A stretch of DNA of 64,000 nucleotides from Methylophilaceae bacterium LSUCC0401. GTDB lineage: Bacteria; Pseudomonadota; Gammaproteobacteria; Burkholderiales; Methylophilaceae. Below are positions 31,819 through 40,104 of the stretch, piece by piece (position 1 is the first letter of the stretch; every line of letters begins with the position of its first letter). The position numbers and the translations under genes are program-made. The DNA lies in assembly GCA_024919035.1 (NCBI GenBank), contig CP103442.1, positions 372,001 through 436,000 of the forward strand, given 5' to 3'. The notes beneath the pieces were generated by a model, which had not been told where the DNA came from, made no database searches, and was given only the letters and a program-made list of their open reading frames with translations.

Positions 31819-34473
31819 TTAACTCAATGCCGGGTTGGTTTTAGTGTGATCAATGTTATATTTTTTAATTGCATCAGCAACCATAGAAACATCAATTTTA
31901 TTTTGATCTGACAATGCCTTTAACGCTGCGATCACAATATAGTATCGGTCGACTTCAAAAAAACTTCTTAATGCTTCACGGCTATCAGATCGTCCATAGC
32001 CATCCGTTCCAAGCGATACAAAATGATTGGAAATAAAGTTAGAAACCTGATCCGCAAAGGACTTCATGTAATCGGTTGAAGCGATGATCGGTGATTCTGT
32101 GTCCGTGATTTGTTCTTGAATAAATGACTTTTTCTGGTCAAGTGGATTTAGCATATTGTGACGCTCCACTTCAAGTGCGTTTCTTCGAACTTCGGTAAAG
32201 CTGGTGACGCTCCATACATCAGCCGCGATATTCCAATCGGCTTCAAGAAGGGTGGCCGCTTCTAATGCTTCCCTTAAGATAACTCCGCTACCCATGAGTT
32301 GAACTTTCTGCTTAGATTTAAGAGTAGTTTTTTGAATCAGGTACATGCCTTTAATGATTTGCTGTTCAATATCTTTAGGCATGTCAGGATGACTGTAATT
32401 TTCATTCATTAAGGTAATGTAGTAGTAAACATCTTCTTGTTGTTCCACCATGCGATGTAATCCATGTTGAATGATGACCGCTAACTCATAAGAGAAGCAG
32501 GGGTCATAAGATACACAGTTTGGAATTGTTGCCGACAATAAATGACTGTGACCATCTTCGTGCTGAAGACCCTCACCGTTTAATGTCGTTCTGCCTGCCG
32601 TCGCACCGAGTAAAAATCCTCGTGTTCGCGAGTCACCCGCAGCCCAAGCCAAGTCACCGATTCTTTGAAAACCAAACATAGAATAAAAGATATAAAAGGG
32701 AATGGTTTGAATCCCTGTTGTGCTGTATGAGGTGCCCGAAGCAATCCAAGATGAAAACGAACCCGCTTCATTAATCCCTTCTTCTAATATTTGCCCATCT
32801 TTTTGTTCTTTATAAAACATCACTTGGTCGGCATCTTGCGGTTCATATAACTGACCCACAGAGGAGTAAATACCCAATTGTCTAAACATTCCCTCCATCC
32901 CAAAGGTTCTCGCTTCATCTGGAACGATGGGTACAATATATTTGCCGATTTCCTTATCTTTTACCATGGTTGTTAGCATTCTTACGAAAGCCATGGTGGT
33001 TGAAATTTTTCGCTCACCCGTGGTGGTTAAAAGATTGCTAAAGCTATCTAATTTTGGGACGGTGAGTTGGTTTCCTTTGGTGCGTCTTTGCGGTAAAGAG
33101 CCTCCTAAAGCCTCTCTTCGCTCCCTCATGTATGTCATCTCAGGTGAATCTGGATCAGGTTTATAAAATTTTAGCTCTTCAACTTCTTTATCGGAAATAG
33201 GTAAATCAAATCTTGATCTAAATTTTTTCAAAGATTCAATGTCCATACTTTTTTGTTGGTGCGACACGTTATGACCTTCTCCGGCATCACCCATACCGTA
33301 GCCTTTGACTGTTTTTGCAAGAATCACTGAGGGTTGACCCTTGTGTGAGGTTGCTGCCGCATAAGCCGCGTAAACTTTATGTGGATCATGACCGCCTCGG
33401 TTGAGTCGCCAAATGTCACTGTCAGACATGGCGGATACCATCTCCCTTAATTCTGGATATTTACCAAAGAAATGCTCCCGTGTATAAGCGCCACCTTTGG
33501 CTTTAAAGTTTTGGAATTCACCATCCACACATTCTTCCATACGTTTCTTCAGGAAGCCCTCTTTATCAAGATTGAAAAGTGGATCCCAATATGAACCCCA
33601 AATAACTTTGAGTACATTCCAACCAGAACCCCTAAAGTCTGATTCTAATTCTTGAATTATTTTTCCATTGCCTCGCACAGGACCATCAAGTCTTTGCAAA
33701 TTACAATTGACCACAAAAATTAAGTTATCGAGTTTTTCTCGAGCGGCTAATGAAATAGCTCCTAATGATTCTGGCTCGTCCATCTCGCCGTCACCACAGA
33801 ACACCCAAACTTTACGATCACTGGTGTCCGCAATGCCTCGGTCATGAAGATACTTTAAGAATCGCGCTTGATAAATGCCCATGATTGGACCCAATCCCAT
33901 TGACACGGTTGGGAATTGCCAGAAATCAGGCATCAGCCATGGATGAGGGTAGCTCGAAAGGCCATTACCTTGCGACTCCATTCTAAAGTTGCTCAGTTGT
34001 TCTTCACTCATTCGCCCTTCAAGAAAAGCCCGTGCATAGATGCCCGGTGAGCTGTGTCCTTGAAAGAAGACTAAGTCGCCATCAAAATTTTCATTCGGTG
34101 CTCTAAAAAAATGATTAAAGCCTACATCATACAAAGTTGCCGAAGATTGAAAGCTGGCAATATGTCCACCGATACCCGGGGATTTTTCATTAGCTCTTAA
34201 TACGGTCATTACCGCATTCCAGCGAATGATGGCACGAATTCGTCTTTCCATGTCAGGATCGCCAGGATGTTTTTGCTGCAGATGAGTTGGAATCGTGTTG
34301 ACGTAAGAGGTGGTTGCGTTATACGGAAGATTTGATCCAGAGCGTCGTGCTTGGTCAATCATCATCTCAATTAAATAGTGTGCACGCTCGGCTCCATCAG
34401 ATTCAATGACAGAATTTAATGAATCAATCCATTCCTGGGTTTCTTGAATATCAGTATCTGGATACAATTCCAT
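31819..34473 (-). CDS. aceE: Pyruvate dehydrogenase E1 component (homodimeric)
   Basis: E1 decarboxylates pyruvate with thiamine diphosphate and acetylates the E2 lipoyl group. The ThDP signature GDGEMDEPESLGA to VVNCNLQRLDGPVRG is complete, and the protein continues through the transketolase-like pyrimidine domain to a C-terminal domain with GTDGYGRSDSR. The ATG at 34473 is preferred over one four codons upstream because GGAGTG stands about 6 bases before it. That gives about 884 residues. It is the first gene of the pyruvate dehydrogenase operon. Confidence 0.96.
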   Translation of the reverse strand: MELYPDTDIQETQEWIDSLNSVIESDGAERAHYLIEMMIDQARRSGSNLPYNATTSYVNTIPTHLQQKHPGDPDMERRIRAIIRWNAVMTVLRANEKSPGIGGHIASFQSSATLYDVGFNHFFRAPNENFDGDLVFFQGHSSPGIYARAFLEGRMSEEQLSNFRMESQGNGLSSYPHPWLMPDFWQFPTVSMGLGPIMGIYQARFLKYLHDRGIADTSDRKVWVFCGDGEMDEPESLGAISLAAREKLDNLIFVVNCNLQRLDGPVRGNGKIIQELESDFRGSGWNVLKVIWGSYWDPLFNLDKEGFLKKRMEECVDGEFQNFKAKGGAYTREHFFGKYPELREMVSAMSDSDIWRLNRGGHDPHKVYAAYAAATSHKGQPSVILAKTVKGYGMGDAGEGHNVSHQQKSMDIESLKKFRSRFDLPISDKEVEELKFYKPDPDSPEMTYMRERREALGGSLPQRRTKGNQLTVPKLDSFSNLLTTTGERKISTTMAFVRMLTTMVKDKEIGKYIVPIVPDEARTFGMEGMFRQLGIYSSVGQLYEPQDADQVMFYKEQKDGQILEEGINEAGSFSSWIASGTSYSTTGIQTIPFYIFYSMFGFQRIGDLAWAAGDSRTRGFLLGATAGRTTLNGEGLQHEDGHSHLLSATIPNCVSYDPCFSYELAVIIQHGLHRMVEQQEDVYYYITLMNENYSHPDMPKDIEQQIIKGMYLIQKTTLKSKQKVQLMGSGVILREALEAATLLEADWNIAADVWSVTSFTEVRRNALEVERHNMLNPLDQKKSFIQEQITDTESPIIASTDYMKSFADQVSNFISNHFVSLGTDGYGRSDSREALRSFFEVDRYYIVIAALKALSDQNKIDVSMVADAIKKYNIDHTKTNPALS

Positions 34474-34609
34474 AAAACACTCCAAAAAAACTTTTTAAAA
34501 AATAACTATAATGAGTTTAAGAACTTAATTTAAGATTTAGTCTCGAAGTCTATGATTTTACGTGAAATAATAGGTTTTTTCTAATAAATTTAGTCAGTGG
34601 AGTTAAGGC

Positions 34610-36049
34610 ATGCAAATCAAAATTAATTTACATAAAAATGTACCTAAAATGTTATCAAAATCGGTTAAACATAACCTAATTGTTGTTAACTCCGATAAAT
34701 CTAATTTTTTAACAGAATCCGTAACAGCGAAGATAAAGCGCTTAAAATTAAAATTGAGTGATCTGGAGGATAAATTTTTAAGCCTAGACGATGAGTATCA
34801 GGCGCATACCGTGATCCTTAAATCATCAGATAAAAGTGTTTTTAAGGTGCAGACACAGTTGCGTAAATCATTAAAAAATTTACTCGATGAAAACCCAACA
34901 GAAATTAATCTAATTATCGAAACGGATAGCATACTTTGGAACCGTGAACTTTTGTATACCGCTCTTCTCAACTCAAAAGATCTGCCTTCACGAAAAAAGA
35001 AAGTTGATAAAAAAAGTTTAAAAGTTATAAATTTTTACGGTAAGTTGGAATCAACGGATGTAAAAGAGATTGAAGCTCTCGTCGAAGGTAATACTTTATC
35101 GCGTATTTTAACAATGACACCACCGAATGACTTAACCCCGACCATCTACAGAAAAGAAATTAAAAAACTAGCGAGTAAATCCAAGTGGACATTTAACGAA
35201 TACACCATGCCGCAATTAAAAAAAATGGGGGCAGGTGCGTTTGTCGCCGTTGGTCAAGGGTCTGAACCGCAAGATGCCGCCATTGTTCATTTAACCTACA
35301 CCCCTAAAGCTTATAAAAAACAGGTAACTTTGGTAGGAAAGGGGATTTGTTTTGATACGGGCGGACATAATTTAAAACCATCAAAGTACATGTACTCAAT
35401 GCATGAGGATATGAATGGTTCAGCGACCGCTCTGGGTATTTTGCATGCAGCGACTGAAAGTAAACTCCCGATCAAAATTGACTGCTGGTTAGCCATCGCA
35501 CAAAACCATATTGGCCCTAAAGCATACAAGCAAAACGATGTGGTTAAAGCACTTAATGGAAAAACCATAGAAATCATTCACACCGACGCTGAGGGACGAA
35601 TGGTCCTTGCGGATACCTTAACCTTAGCAACGAAAAAGAAATCAGATGCGGTGATTGATTTTGCCACACTCACCGGATGTATGGCGGTAGCCATGGGGGA
35701 TCGTTATAGCGGAATTTTTAGTAACGTTCCTGAGCTTGCTTGCTTGGCAGTTGGTGCAGGTCAAAAAGCAGGAGAACGAGTATGTAGCTTTCCTTTTGAT
35801 GAAGACTACGAAGAGGATATTGAGAGCGATATCGCTGACATTAAACAATGTACCTTGGAAGGCGGACCGGACCATATTCATGCTGCACGTTTTTTAAGTC
35901 AATTTTTAACGGACCAAAAACAACCTTGGCTTCATGTAGATTTATCCTCAAGCAATACAAAGGGCGGTCTTGGAGCAGCAATGTCTCAAGTGAATGGTTT
36001 TGGGGTTCGCTTTGGTTATGAGTTAATTAAAGATTTATTAAAAAAATAA
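34610..36049 (+). CDS. Leucyl aminopeptidase family protein (M17)
   Basis: M17 enzymes are hexameric zinc or manganese peptidases that release N-terminal residues from peptides. The metal and catalytic residues are visible in VGKGICFDTGGHNLKPS, EDMNGSA and TDAEGRMVLADTL (the family signature is NTDAEGRL; here the first residue is H). The N-terminal domain is diverged. At 479 residues the size matches PepA/PepB-like enzymes. It is divergent from aceE, and the two share a 136-base intergenic region. Confidence 0.88.
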   Translation: MQIKINLHKNVPKMLSKSVKHNLIVVNSDKSNFLTESVTAKIKRLKLKLSDLEDKFLSLDDEYQAHTVILKSSDKSVFKVQTQLRKSLKNLLDENPTEINLIIETDSILWNRELLYTALLNSKDLPSRKKKVDKKSLKVINFYGKLESTDVKEIEALVEGNTLSRILTMTPPNDLTPTIYRKEIKKLASKSKWTFNEYTMPQLKKMGAGAFVAVGQGSEPQDAAIVHLTYTPKAYKKQVTLVGKGICFDTGGHNLKPSKYMYSMHEDMNGSATALGILHAATESKLPIKIDCWLAIAQNHIGPKAYKQNDVVKALNGKTIEIIHTDAEGRMVLADTLTLATKKKSDAVIDFATLTGCMAVAMGDRYSGIFSNVPELACLAVGAGQKAGERVCSFPFDEDYEEDIESDIADIKQCTLEGGPDHIHAARFLSQFLTDQKQPWLHVDLSSSNTKGGLGAAMSQVNGFGVRFGYELIKDLLKK

Positions 36050-36050
36050 G

Positions 36051-36215
36051 TTAAAACGTTTTCCAGGTTTCATCAAATTCAAAAGTATCAGGATGTTTCG
36101 ATCTTTGATCTAGCAAGCATTGTTGACACAACATGATCCATCCTTTGTCGTTATATTTACAGCGATAAAGGATACGATCATAAACATTGCACTCATCACA
36201 TTGTTTGGCTGGCAT
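36051..36215 (-). CDS. Small CxxC zinc-ribbon-like protein
   Basis: This 54-residue frame has two CxxC pairs, C6-x2-C9 (QCDECN) and C30-x2-C33 (LCQQC), in an arrangement that fits one zinc site. The remainder is charged and ends FDETWKTF. I do not know its role. It converges on the aminopeptidase gene with only one base between the stop codons. Conservation of the cysteine pairs is the main sign that it is real. Confidence 0.6.
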   Translation of the reverse strand: MPAKQCDECNVYDRILYRCKYNDKGWIMLCQQCLLDQRSKHPDTFEFDETWKTF

Positions 36216-36376
36216 ATTTATAAATTACTTTTTTATTCGAGTGATTAATTTTAGTCTACGTTTTTATAAAAGCAAAAAAACATTAGCAGACTAAAATACT
36301 TCAAACCATTTAAACAAGTTAAAATGTATTTTTTTAACTGTCCTGATAGTGTGATCTATTAAGGCAACTACTTTAC

Positions 36377-36414
36377 GCCCTCGTAGCTCAGTGGATAGAG
36401 CATCCCCCTCCTAA
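36377..36414 (+). pseudogene. tRNA-Arg(CCU), 5' half only, split by island insertion
   Basis: These 38 bases are the acceptor strand GCCCTCG, TA, a full D arm and the 5' side of the anticodon arm through loop CTCCTAA. The following bases (AGATATAATA) cannot pair to close the anticodon stem. The matching 3' half is found 11.4 kb and 12.7 kb away. The half-gene marks the left boundary of the accessory region and cannot give a functional tRNA as it stands. Confidence 0.9.
36408..36414 (+). other. attL core of the 11.4-kb element (CTCCTAA)
   Basis: The 7-base anticodon loop CTCCTAA is the last sequence shared between the left junction and the junction at 47812-47818. The bases on its outer side belong to the tRNA at both ends, while the inner bases are unrelated. 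A 7-base overlap in an anticodon loop is the usual crossover region of tRNA-targeting tyrosine integrases. Confidence 0.75.
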
Positions 36415-36465
36415 AGATATAATAAATTATTAAATGTATTGATTTTATTGATATCCAGACTAAAA

Positions 36466-36502
36466 TGTTTGTAAGTAAATATTGAAATAAAACTTACAAA
36501 CA
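36466..36502 (+). repeat. Inverted 10-bp repeat inside the left end, candidate integrase arm sites
   Basis: TGTTTGTAAG (36466-36475) and CTTACAAACA (36493-36502) are perfect inverted copies 17 bases apart. They lie between the crossover core and the integrase start codon. The same 9-mer TTACAAACA occurs twice near the right end. The repeat touches the integrase start, so binding here could also control integrase expression. Confidence 0.6.
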
Positions 36503-36503
36503 A

Positions 36504-37745
36504 TTGCAAAAGAAAAAACAAAGTAGATCGTCGCCTAATAGTAAATCTTTTCAAACAGTAAAAGGTTTTCCAAAGTCATTGGTTTTATACAAATTAGGTA
36601 CAAGTGATATTTGGCATAAACGATTTTATTATCAAGGTCGTTACTATCGAGAAACAACTAATACGAAAGACTTAGACGACGCAAAAGATCAATTAGTTGA
36701 ATTTCATCGACAAGTTATTGATCAGAAACATCAGTCGAGTAAATCAGTAAATTCTTTTTATTCATTCAAGCGAATAGGGGATAAGTTTCTAATCTATCAA
36801 GAAAAGTTGATACAACGGGGCGAACGAAACAAAAGAATTAATCTGAATGAAAAGTCTTATCTGAATAAGCATATTGATCCATATTTCAAAGGTAAATCAA
36901 TAAAATCAATTACTCGAAGTGATTTAGAAGATTTCTTTGTTGAGTTATCTAAGAAAAATTTAAAAAATACATCACAAAAAAAGATACTTAACTTTATAAG
37001 TAAAATATTCAAATATGCATTTGAAAATGATGTGATTGATAAAGTGCCATATTTTCCAAAAATCAGTCAAATTGATTCACCCAGACCGACATTCAGTATT
37101 CAGCAATACACAAAACTTAAAAATGTTGCTGATGAAATGATTAAAGAGGATGTAAAGATAAGAGGAAACACATTCACAAAAGAATTAAAGTTCGTTATTC
37201 AGTTTATGATGAACTCATTTATTCGCCCCAGTGACTTAAAACATTTAAGACATCGTAATATAGAAATTAGTAAAATCTTTGATGATCGAGAGAAAAGAGA
37301 CACTCTTGAGATTTCTTATGAACAAGGCAAAACAAAATCATTAAAAACAACATTCACTATGACTGATTGTGTTGGAATTTACAAAGATCTCATCAAGTTT
37401 CATCAGCAGAATGAAAATCCATGCTCAAGAGATGATTATTTGTTTTTACCGAAAATAACTAAACGAGATTATGCATTTAGAACGATACAAAGATTATTTA
37501 ATGAGTTACTCAATCGTTGTGAATTGAAGAAGTCATCTCGCAATGAAAATCATTCACTGTATTCGTTAAGACATACTGCGATCTCATTTAGAATCTATGA
37601 TGGTGTAGATATCAATATCATCGCAAGAAATGCAAACACTAGTACAGATATGATCAATCGATTCTATGCATCCCATATCTTAAATAAAATCAGTGCAAAA
37701 GAGATTCAACTTAAACATCGTCAAACAAAGACAGGTTATAATTAG
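36504..37745 (+). CDS. int: Tyrosine-type site-specific integrase
   Basis: This protein integrates and excises the element. It has an N-terminal arm-binding-like region with WHKRFYYQGRYYRETTNT, a SAM-like core-binding domain (about residues 85-180), and a C-terminal catalytic domain. That domain has the box I arginine in NSFIRPSDLKHLR, box II SLYSLRHTAISFR, and nucleophile Y388 in NRFYASH. It starts with TTG, since no ATG occurs in the first 200 codons. Its place beside the left tRNA half is the usual layout of tRNA-integrated islands. Confidence 0.92.
   Translation: MQKKKQSRSSPNSKSFQTVKGFPKSLVLYKLGTSDIWHKRFYYQGRYYRETTNTKDLDDAKDQLVEFHRQVIDQKHQSSKSVNSFYSFKRIGDKFLIYQEKLIQRGERNKRINLNEKSYLNKHIDPYFKGKSIKSITRSDLEDFFVELSKKNLKNTSQKKILNFISKIFKYAFENDVIDKVPYFPKISQIDSPRPTFSIQQYTKLKNVADEMIKEDVKIRGNTFTKELKFVIQFMMNSFIRPSDLKHLRHRNIEISKIFDDREKRDTLEISYEQGKTKSLKTTFTMTDCVGIYKDLIKFHQQNENPCSRDDYLFLPKITKRDYAFRTIQRLFNELLNRCELKKSSRNENHSLYSLRHTAISFRIYDGVDINIIARNANTSTDMINRFYASHILNKISAKEIQLKHRQTKTGYN
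37737..37742 (+). promoter_or_regulatory. -10 element of the element-borne tRNA-Arg
   Basis: A perfect TATAAT overlaps the end of the integrase gene and ends 11 bases before the tRNA-Arg acceptor, the right distance for transcription starting near the tRNA 5' end. No good -35 is seen at 17 bases; AACATC is the nearest candidate. It suggests that the tRNA has its own promoter. Confidence 0.5.
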
Positions 37746-37753
37746 CATAAGAT

Positions 37754-37828
37754 ACCCTTGTAGTTCAACGGATAGAACAGTTGCCTCCTAAGCGACAGAT
37801 TCTGGTTCGATTCCAGACTTGGGTGCCA
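37754..37828 (+). tRNA. tRNA-Arg(CCU) carried by the element
   Basis: A 75-base cloverleaf is visible: D stem GTTC/GAAC, anticodon stem GTTGC/GCGAC with loop CTCCTAA (anticodon CCT), T stem TCTGG/CCAGA with loop TTCGATT, discriminator G and encoded CCA. The D loop keeps GGA, including the A20 arginine identity base. The acceptor ACCCTTG pairs with CTTGGGT except for two adjacent T-T mismatches (positions 5-68 and 6-67). It has the same anticodon as the host gene the element interrupts, but its sequence is otherwise different, so it is not a copy of it. Confidence 0.87.
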
Positions 37829-37964
37829 TATTTCTTAAACGATGTTGTTTAATTTTAAATTGGTTATAAAAATACTGAGTTTTATATTGTTTATAATCAG
37901 GCACTTCATCTTTAACAAAACGACAAACTTGAAGGTAATGTTCTTTAGATAAAATCATTTCCAT
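37788..37964 (-). CDS. Small hypothetical protein overlapping the tRNA-Arg gene
   Basis: The frame encodes 58 residues beginning MEMILSKEHYLQVCRFVKDE. It is coupled to the gene upstream: its ATG overlaps the previous stop by 10 bases and has GGAG 5 bases before it. The last dozen codons run antisense through the tRNA (KSGIEPES), which is often a sign of a chance frame. The N-terminal 45 residues look more like a real protein. It is either a short gene ending inside the tRNA or an artefact. Confidence 0.35.
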   Translation of the reverse strand: MEMILSKEHYLQVCRFVKDEVPDYKQYKTQYFYNQFKIKQHRLRNMAPKSGIEPESVA

Positions 37965-38284
37965 AACTCCAAATCTTTAGGAAATTCAAAATTAAGATTA
38001 TGAAATGTTGATTTACCTGCAAGTAAACATCTTCTGAGTTCAATAATTCCAAAACCTTTGTTGGTATGACCAGGTGTTTCCTTGATCCATTTGATCATAA
38101 TTTTATCAATTATAGAAAGATAAAAGCATGCAAAACGAATATGGTCAGGAACTTTTTTATTTCTGTGCCAATATCTTCTCCAATTAGATTCTGAATATGA
38201 ATCATTTTTAGTGATTTGATCTAAGTTGTTAATATTGAAGTAACGAAGAGATTGTGACCAATCTTTTAGATTAAATTTTGACAT
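37955..38284 (-). CDS. Hypothetical protein, element cargo
   Basis: I do not recognise the family. From the ATG at 38284 it has 109 residues, beginning MSKFNLKDWSQSLRYFNI and containing WRRYWHRNKKVPDHIRFACFYLSI, a basic aromatic stretch that may bind nucleic acid. This start is preferred over one 18 codons upstream because AAAGGAG stands 7 bases before it. A HTH-like fold is possible (ESNWRRYWHRNKKVPDHIR), which would fit a small element regulator, but this is a guess. Confidence 0.6.
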   Translation of the reverse strand: MSKFNLKDWSQSLRYFNINNLDQITKNDSYSESNWRRYWHRNKKVPDHIRFACFYLSIIDKIMIKWIKETPGHTNKGFGIIELRRCLLAGKSTFHNLNFEFPKDLELWK

Positions 38285-38402
38285 TATTTTCTCCTTTTTA
38301 GCATTATTTAAGGGTGATGCAATATGGAATAAATCCACCCGTAATTACATTTTAAAATTTGTTAAGAAAATAATATATAAAGAAAATCATGAAGTTTGTT
38401 AT

Positions 38403-38609
38403 TTATGGCATAAATAAATTCTTAATCTCTATTGCTGATTCAACCATATAAATAACTCCTAATATTGTAATAATAAACATTAGAAATATAGAAAATGTAA
38501 AACCTAATTTTTCCGAGACATAATCACTGCTAGCAATCTTAACTAGAGCATAGGTAAAACAAAGAATGCTAAATAATTTACAAAAAATAATTATTTTGTA
38601 ACTGATCAT
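38403..38609 (-). CDS. Small two-helix membrane protein
   Basis: The 68-residue product has two hydrophobic helices (about residues 5-25 and 36-58) and a short charged tail. The family is unknown. Its ATG overlaps the stop of the gene upstream (ATGA), so the two are translated together and probably act together. They stand downstream of the DNA methyltransferase on the same strand. Confidence 0.6.
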   Translation of the reverse strand: MISYKIIIFCKLFSILCFTYALVKIASSDYVSEKLGFTFSIFLMFIITILGVIYMVESAIEIKNLFMP

Positions 38610-39064
38610 TTAAATTTTTCAGTTAAAGACTTTATAAAAAATGTTTCTCCTCTTAAAAAGAGAAGTAATTCCTCAGATACAATAAAAGTAAACCATGAGT
38701 CTGAAACTCTCCAACCAATATCCATTTCATCAAAAGAATTAGGTTTAGTGAATAATTCAATTTCACCAATTAAATTAGAATCTTTTTTATATTGATGTCC
38801 CCATGCTTGAATAAAACAGTATTTTATTTTGAGTTCATTATGTAAATTATCAAAAGAAAATAACCTCTTGTAATCTCTACCAACAAATAACTCCCATCGA
38901 TTATTTAAAATTTTTGCAGGAAGTAACCAATGCTGATTTAATTTTTGATGAGGTATTGGAGATGAGTCTTGAAAGTATCCAAGTTTAAAATGAATGGGTT
39001 CTTGATAAATGTTTTTCACAAATAGAATTATAGCATAATTTATTAAAAAACCCTTTAAAATCAA
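38606..39064 (-). CDS. Hypothetical protein coupled to a small membrane protein
   Basis: This 152-residue protein starts with TTG and has no recognisable motif. It contains WELFVGRDYKRLFSF and several aromatic beta-like stretches (WHLLPAK-type HWLLPAKILNN, GWRVSDSWFTF). It begins 36 bases after the methyltransferase stop, on the same strand, and overlaps the following membrane-protein gene by 4 bases. It could be a further cargo or defence gene, but the sequence shows no activity. Confidence 0.5.
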   Translation of the reverse strand: MILKGFLINYAIILFVKNIYQEPIHFKLGYFQDSSPIPHQKLNQHWLLPAKILNNRWELFVGRDYKRLFSFDNLHNELKIKYCFIQAWGHQYKKDSNLIGEIELFTKPNSFDEMDIGWRVSDSWFTFIVSEELLLFLRGETFFIKSLTEKFK

Positions 39065-39100
39065 TGACTTTCATCTTATTATATCTTAGATGATGACTGA

Positions 39101-40102
39101 TTATTTTATTGAATTAAGATCTTTTTTTATTTGTCTAGCAAGATGAAAGGCAAAGTTCACAGGCACAGCATTTCCAATCATTTTGTATCCATCTGCTACT
39201 GATGTATAGATAAATTCAAAATCTGCAGGAAAGGTTTGAATTTCTGCACACTCTCTTACAGATAATCTTCGATATAAACTTTTATCAGCAGAAAGTATCA
39301 TTGTATTTTTAGCAACTTTAGTAAATTTAGGTGCTTGTGGATGCATTGGTGCATGTCTTCCACCTGCTTGAATTGTGAATGATTGTTCATCCCAACCTCT
39401 TACTCTATTTCTTGACATGTAAATTGTTGAAAAACCACCTATCATGTATTCATGATTAAGTTCTTTACATTTACTACCATTAGAATAATTTTTTATTCGA
39501 GCAGGCAATACACTATTCTGCAAGTGCCCAATTGCTTCTCTTAAAGTTTTTTTTGTTTCAGGTTTATCCGTAACAGGTTTTGGTGGACTAAAAACTAAAT
39601 TTAAATCTTGTCGATAACCAACAAAGATTACTCTTTTACGATCTTGAGGAACATCATAATCACTTGCATTTAAAAGATGTTGGGTGACTGTATAGTTACA
39701 ATCTTTGAATAACTCAATAATATTTAATATTGCTTTTTGATTTCTTGGCGCAAGCATTCCTGGGACATTTTCACAAAGAAAAAATTTAGGTTTAGTTTCA
39801 CGAAGAATGCTGATGAAGTTAAAAAAGAGTTTGCCTCTTTCATCTTCAATGCCTCGCATTGCTCCTGCCTCACTCCAACTCTGGCAGGGTGGACCTCCAA
39901 TAATACCCTCAATATCTTTAGGAATTTCTTTTGGATCAATTTTAGTAATACTTCTTTTATCTAAATATGTTTTAGGGAAGTTCTTTTCAAAGGTTTCCCA
40001 GATTGTTTTGTCATATTCATTTGCATAGATAATCTTAAATCCCGCTTTTTTAAAACCAAGATCAAGACCACCTGCGCCTGAGAAGAAAGATGCGATTTTC
40101 AT
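39101..40102 (-). CDS. DNA (cytosine-5)-methyltransferase, HaeIII family, probable GGCC specificity
   Basis: The enzyme methylates cytosine at C5 in its recognition site. All main motifs are present: I FSGAGGLDLGF, IV GGPPCQSW with catalytic C73, VI ENV (111-113), VIII QDRKRV (153-158), IX RRLSVRECAEIQTFP and X MIGNAVP. The target-recognition part (NHEYMIGGFSTIYMSRNRVR, then HPQAPK) is strikingly like that of M.HaeIII and its relatives, which act on GGCC. It directly follows the NgoPII-like nuclease gene, so the pair forms a type II restriction-modification system. Confidence 0.93.
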   Translation of the reverse strand: MKIASFFSGAGGLDLGFKKAGFKIIYANEYDKTIWETFEKNFPKTYLDKRSITKIDPKEIPKDIEGIIGGPPCQSWSEAGAMRGIEDERGKLFFNFISILRETKPKFFLCENVPGMLAPRNQKAILNIIELFKDCNYTVTQHLLNASDYDVPQDRKRVIFVGYRQDLNLVFSPPKPVTDKPETKKTLREAIGHLQNSVLPARIKNYSNGSKCKELNHEYMIGGFSTIYMSRNRVRGWDEQSFTIQAGGRHAPMHPQAPKFTKVAKNTMILSADKSLYRRLSVRECAEIQTFPADFEFIYTSVADGYKMIGNAVPVNFAFHLARQIKKDLNSIK

Positions 40103-40104
40103 TA

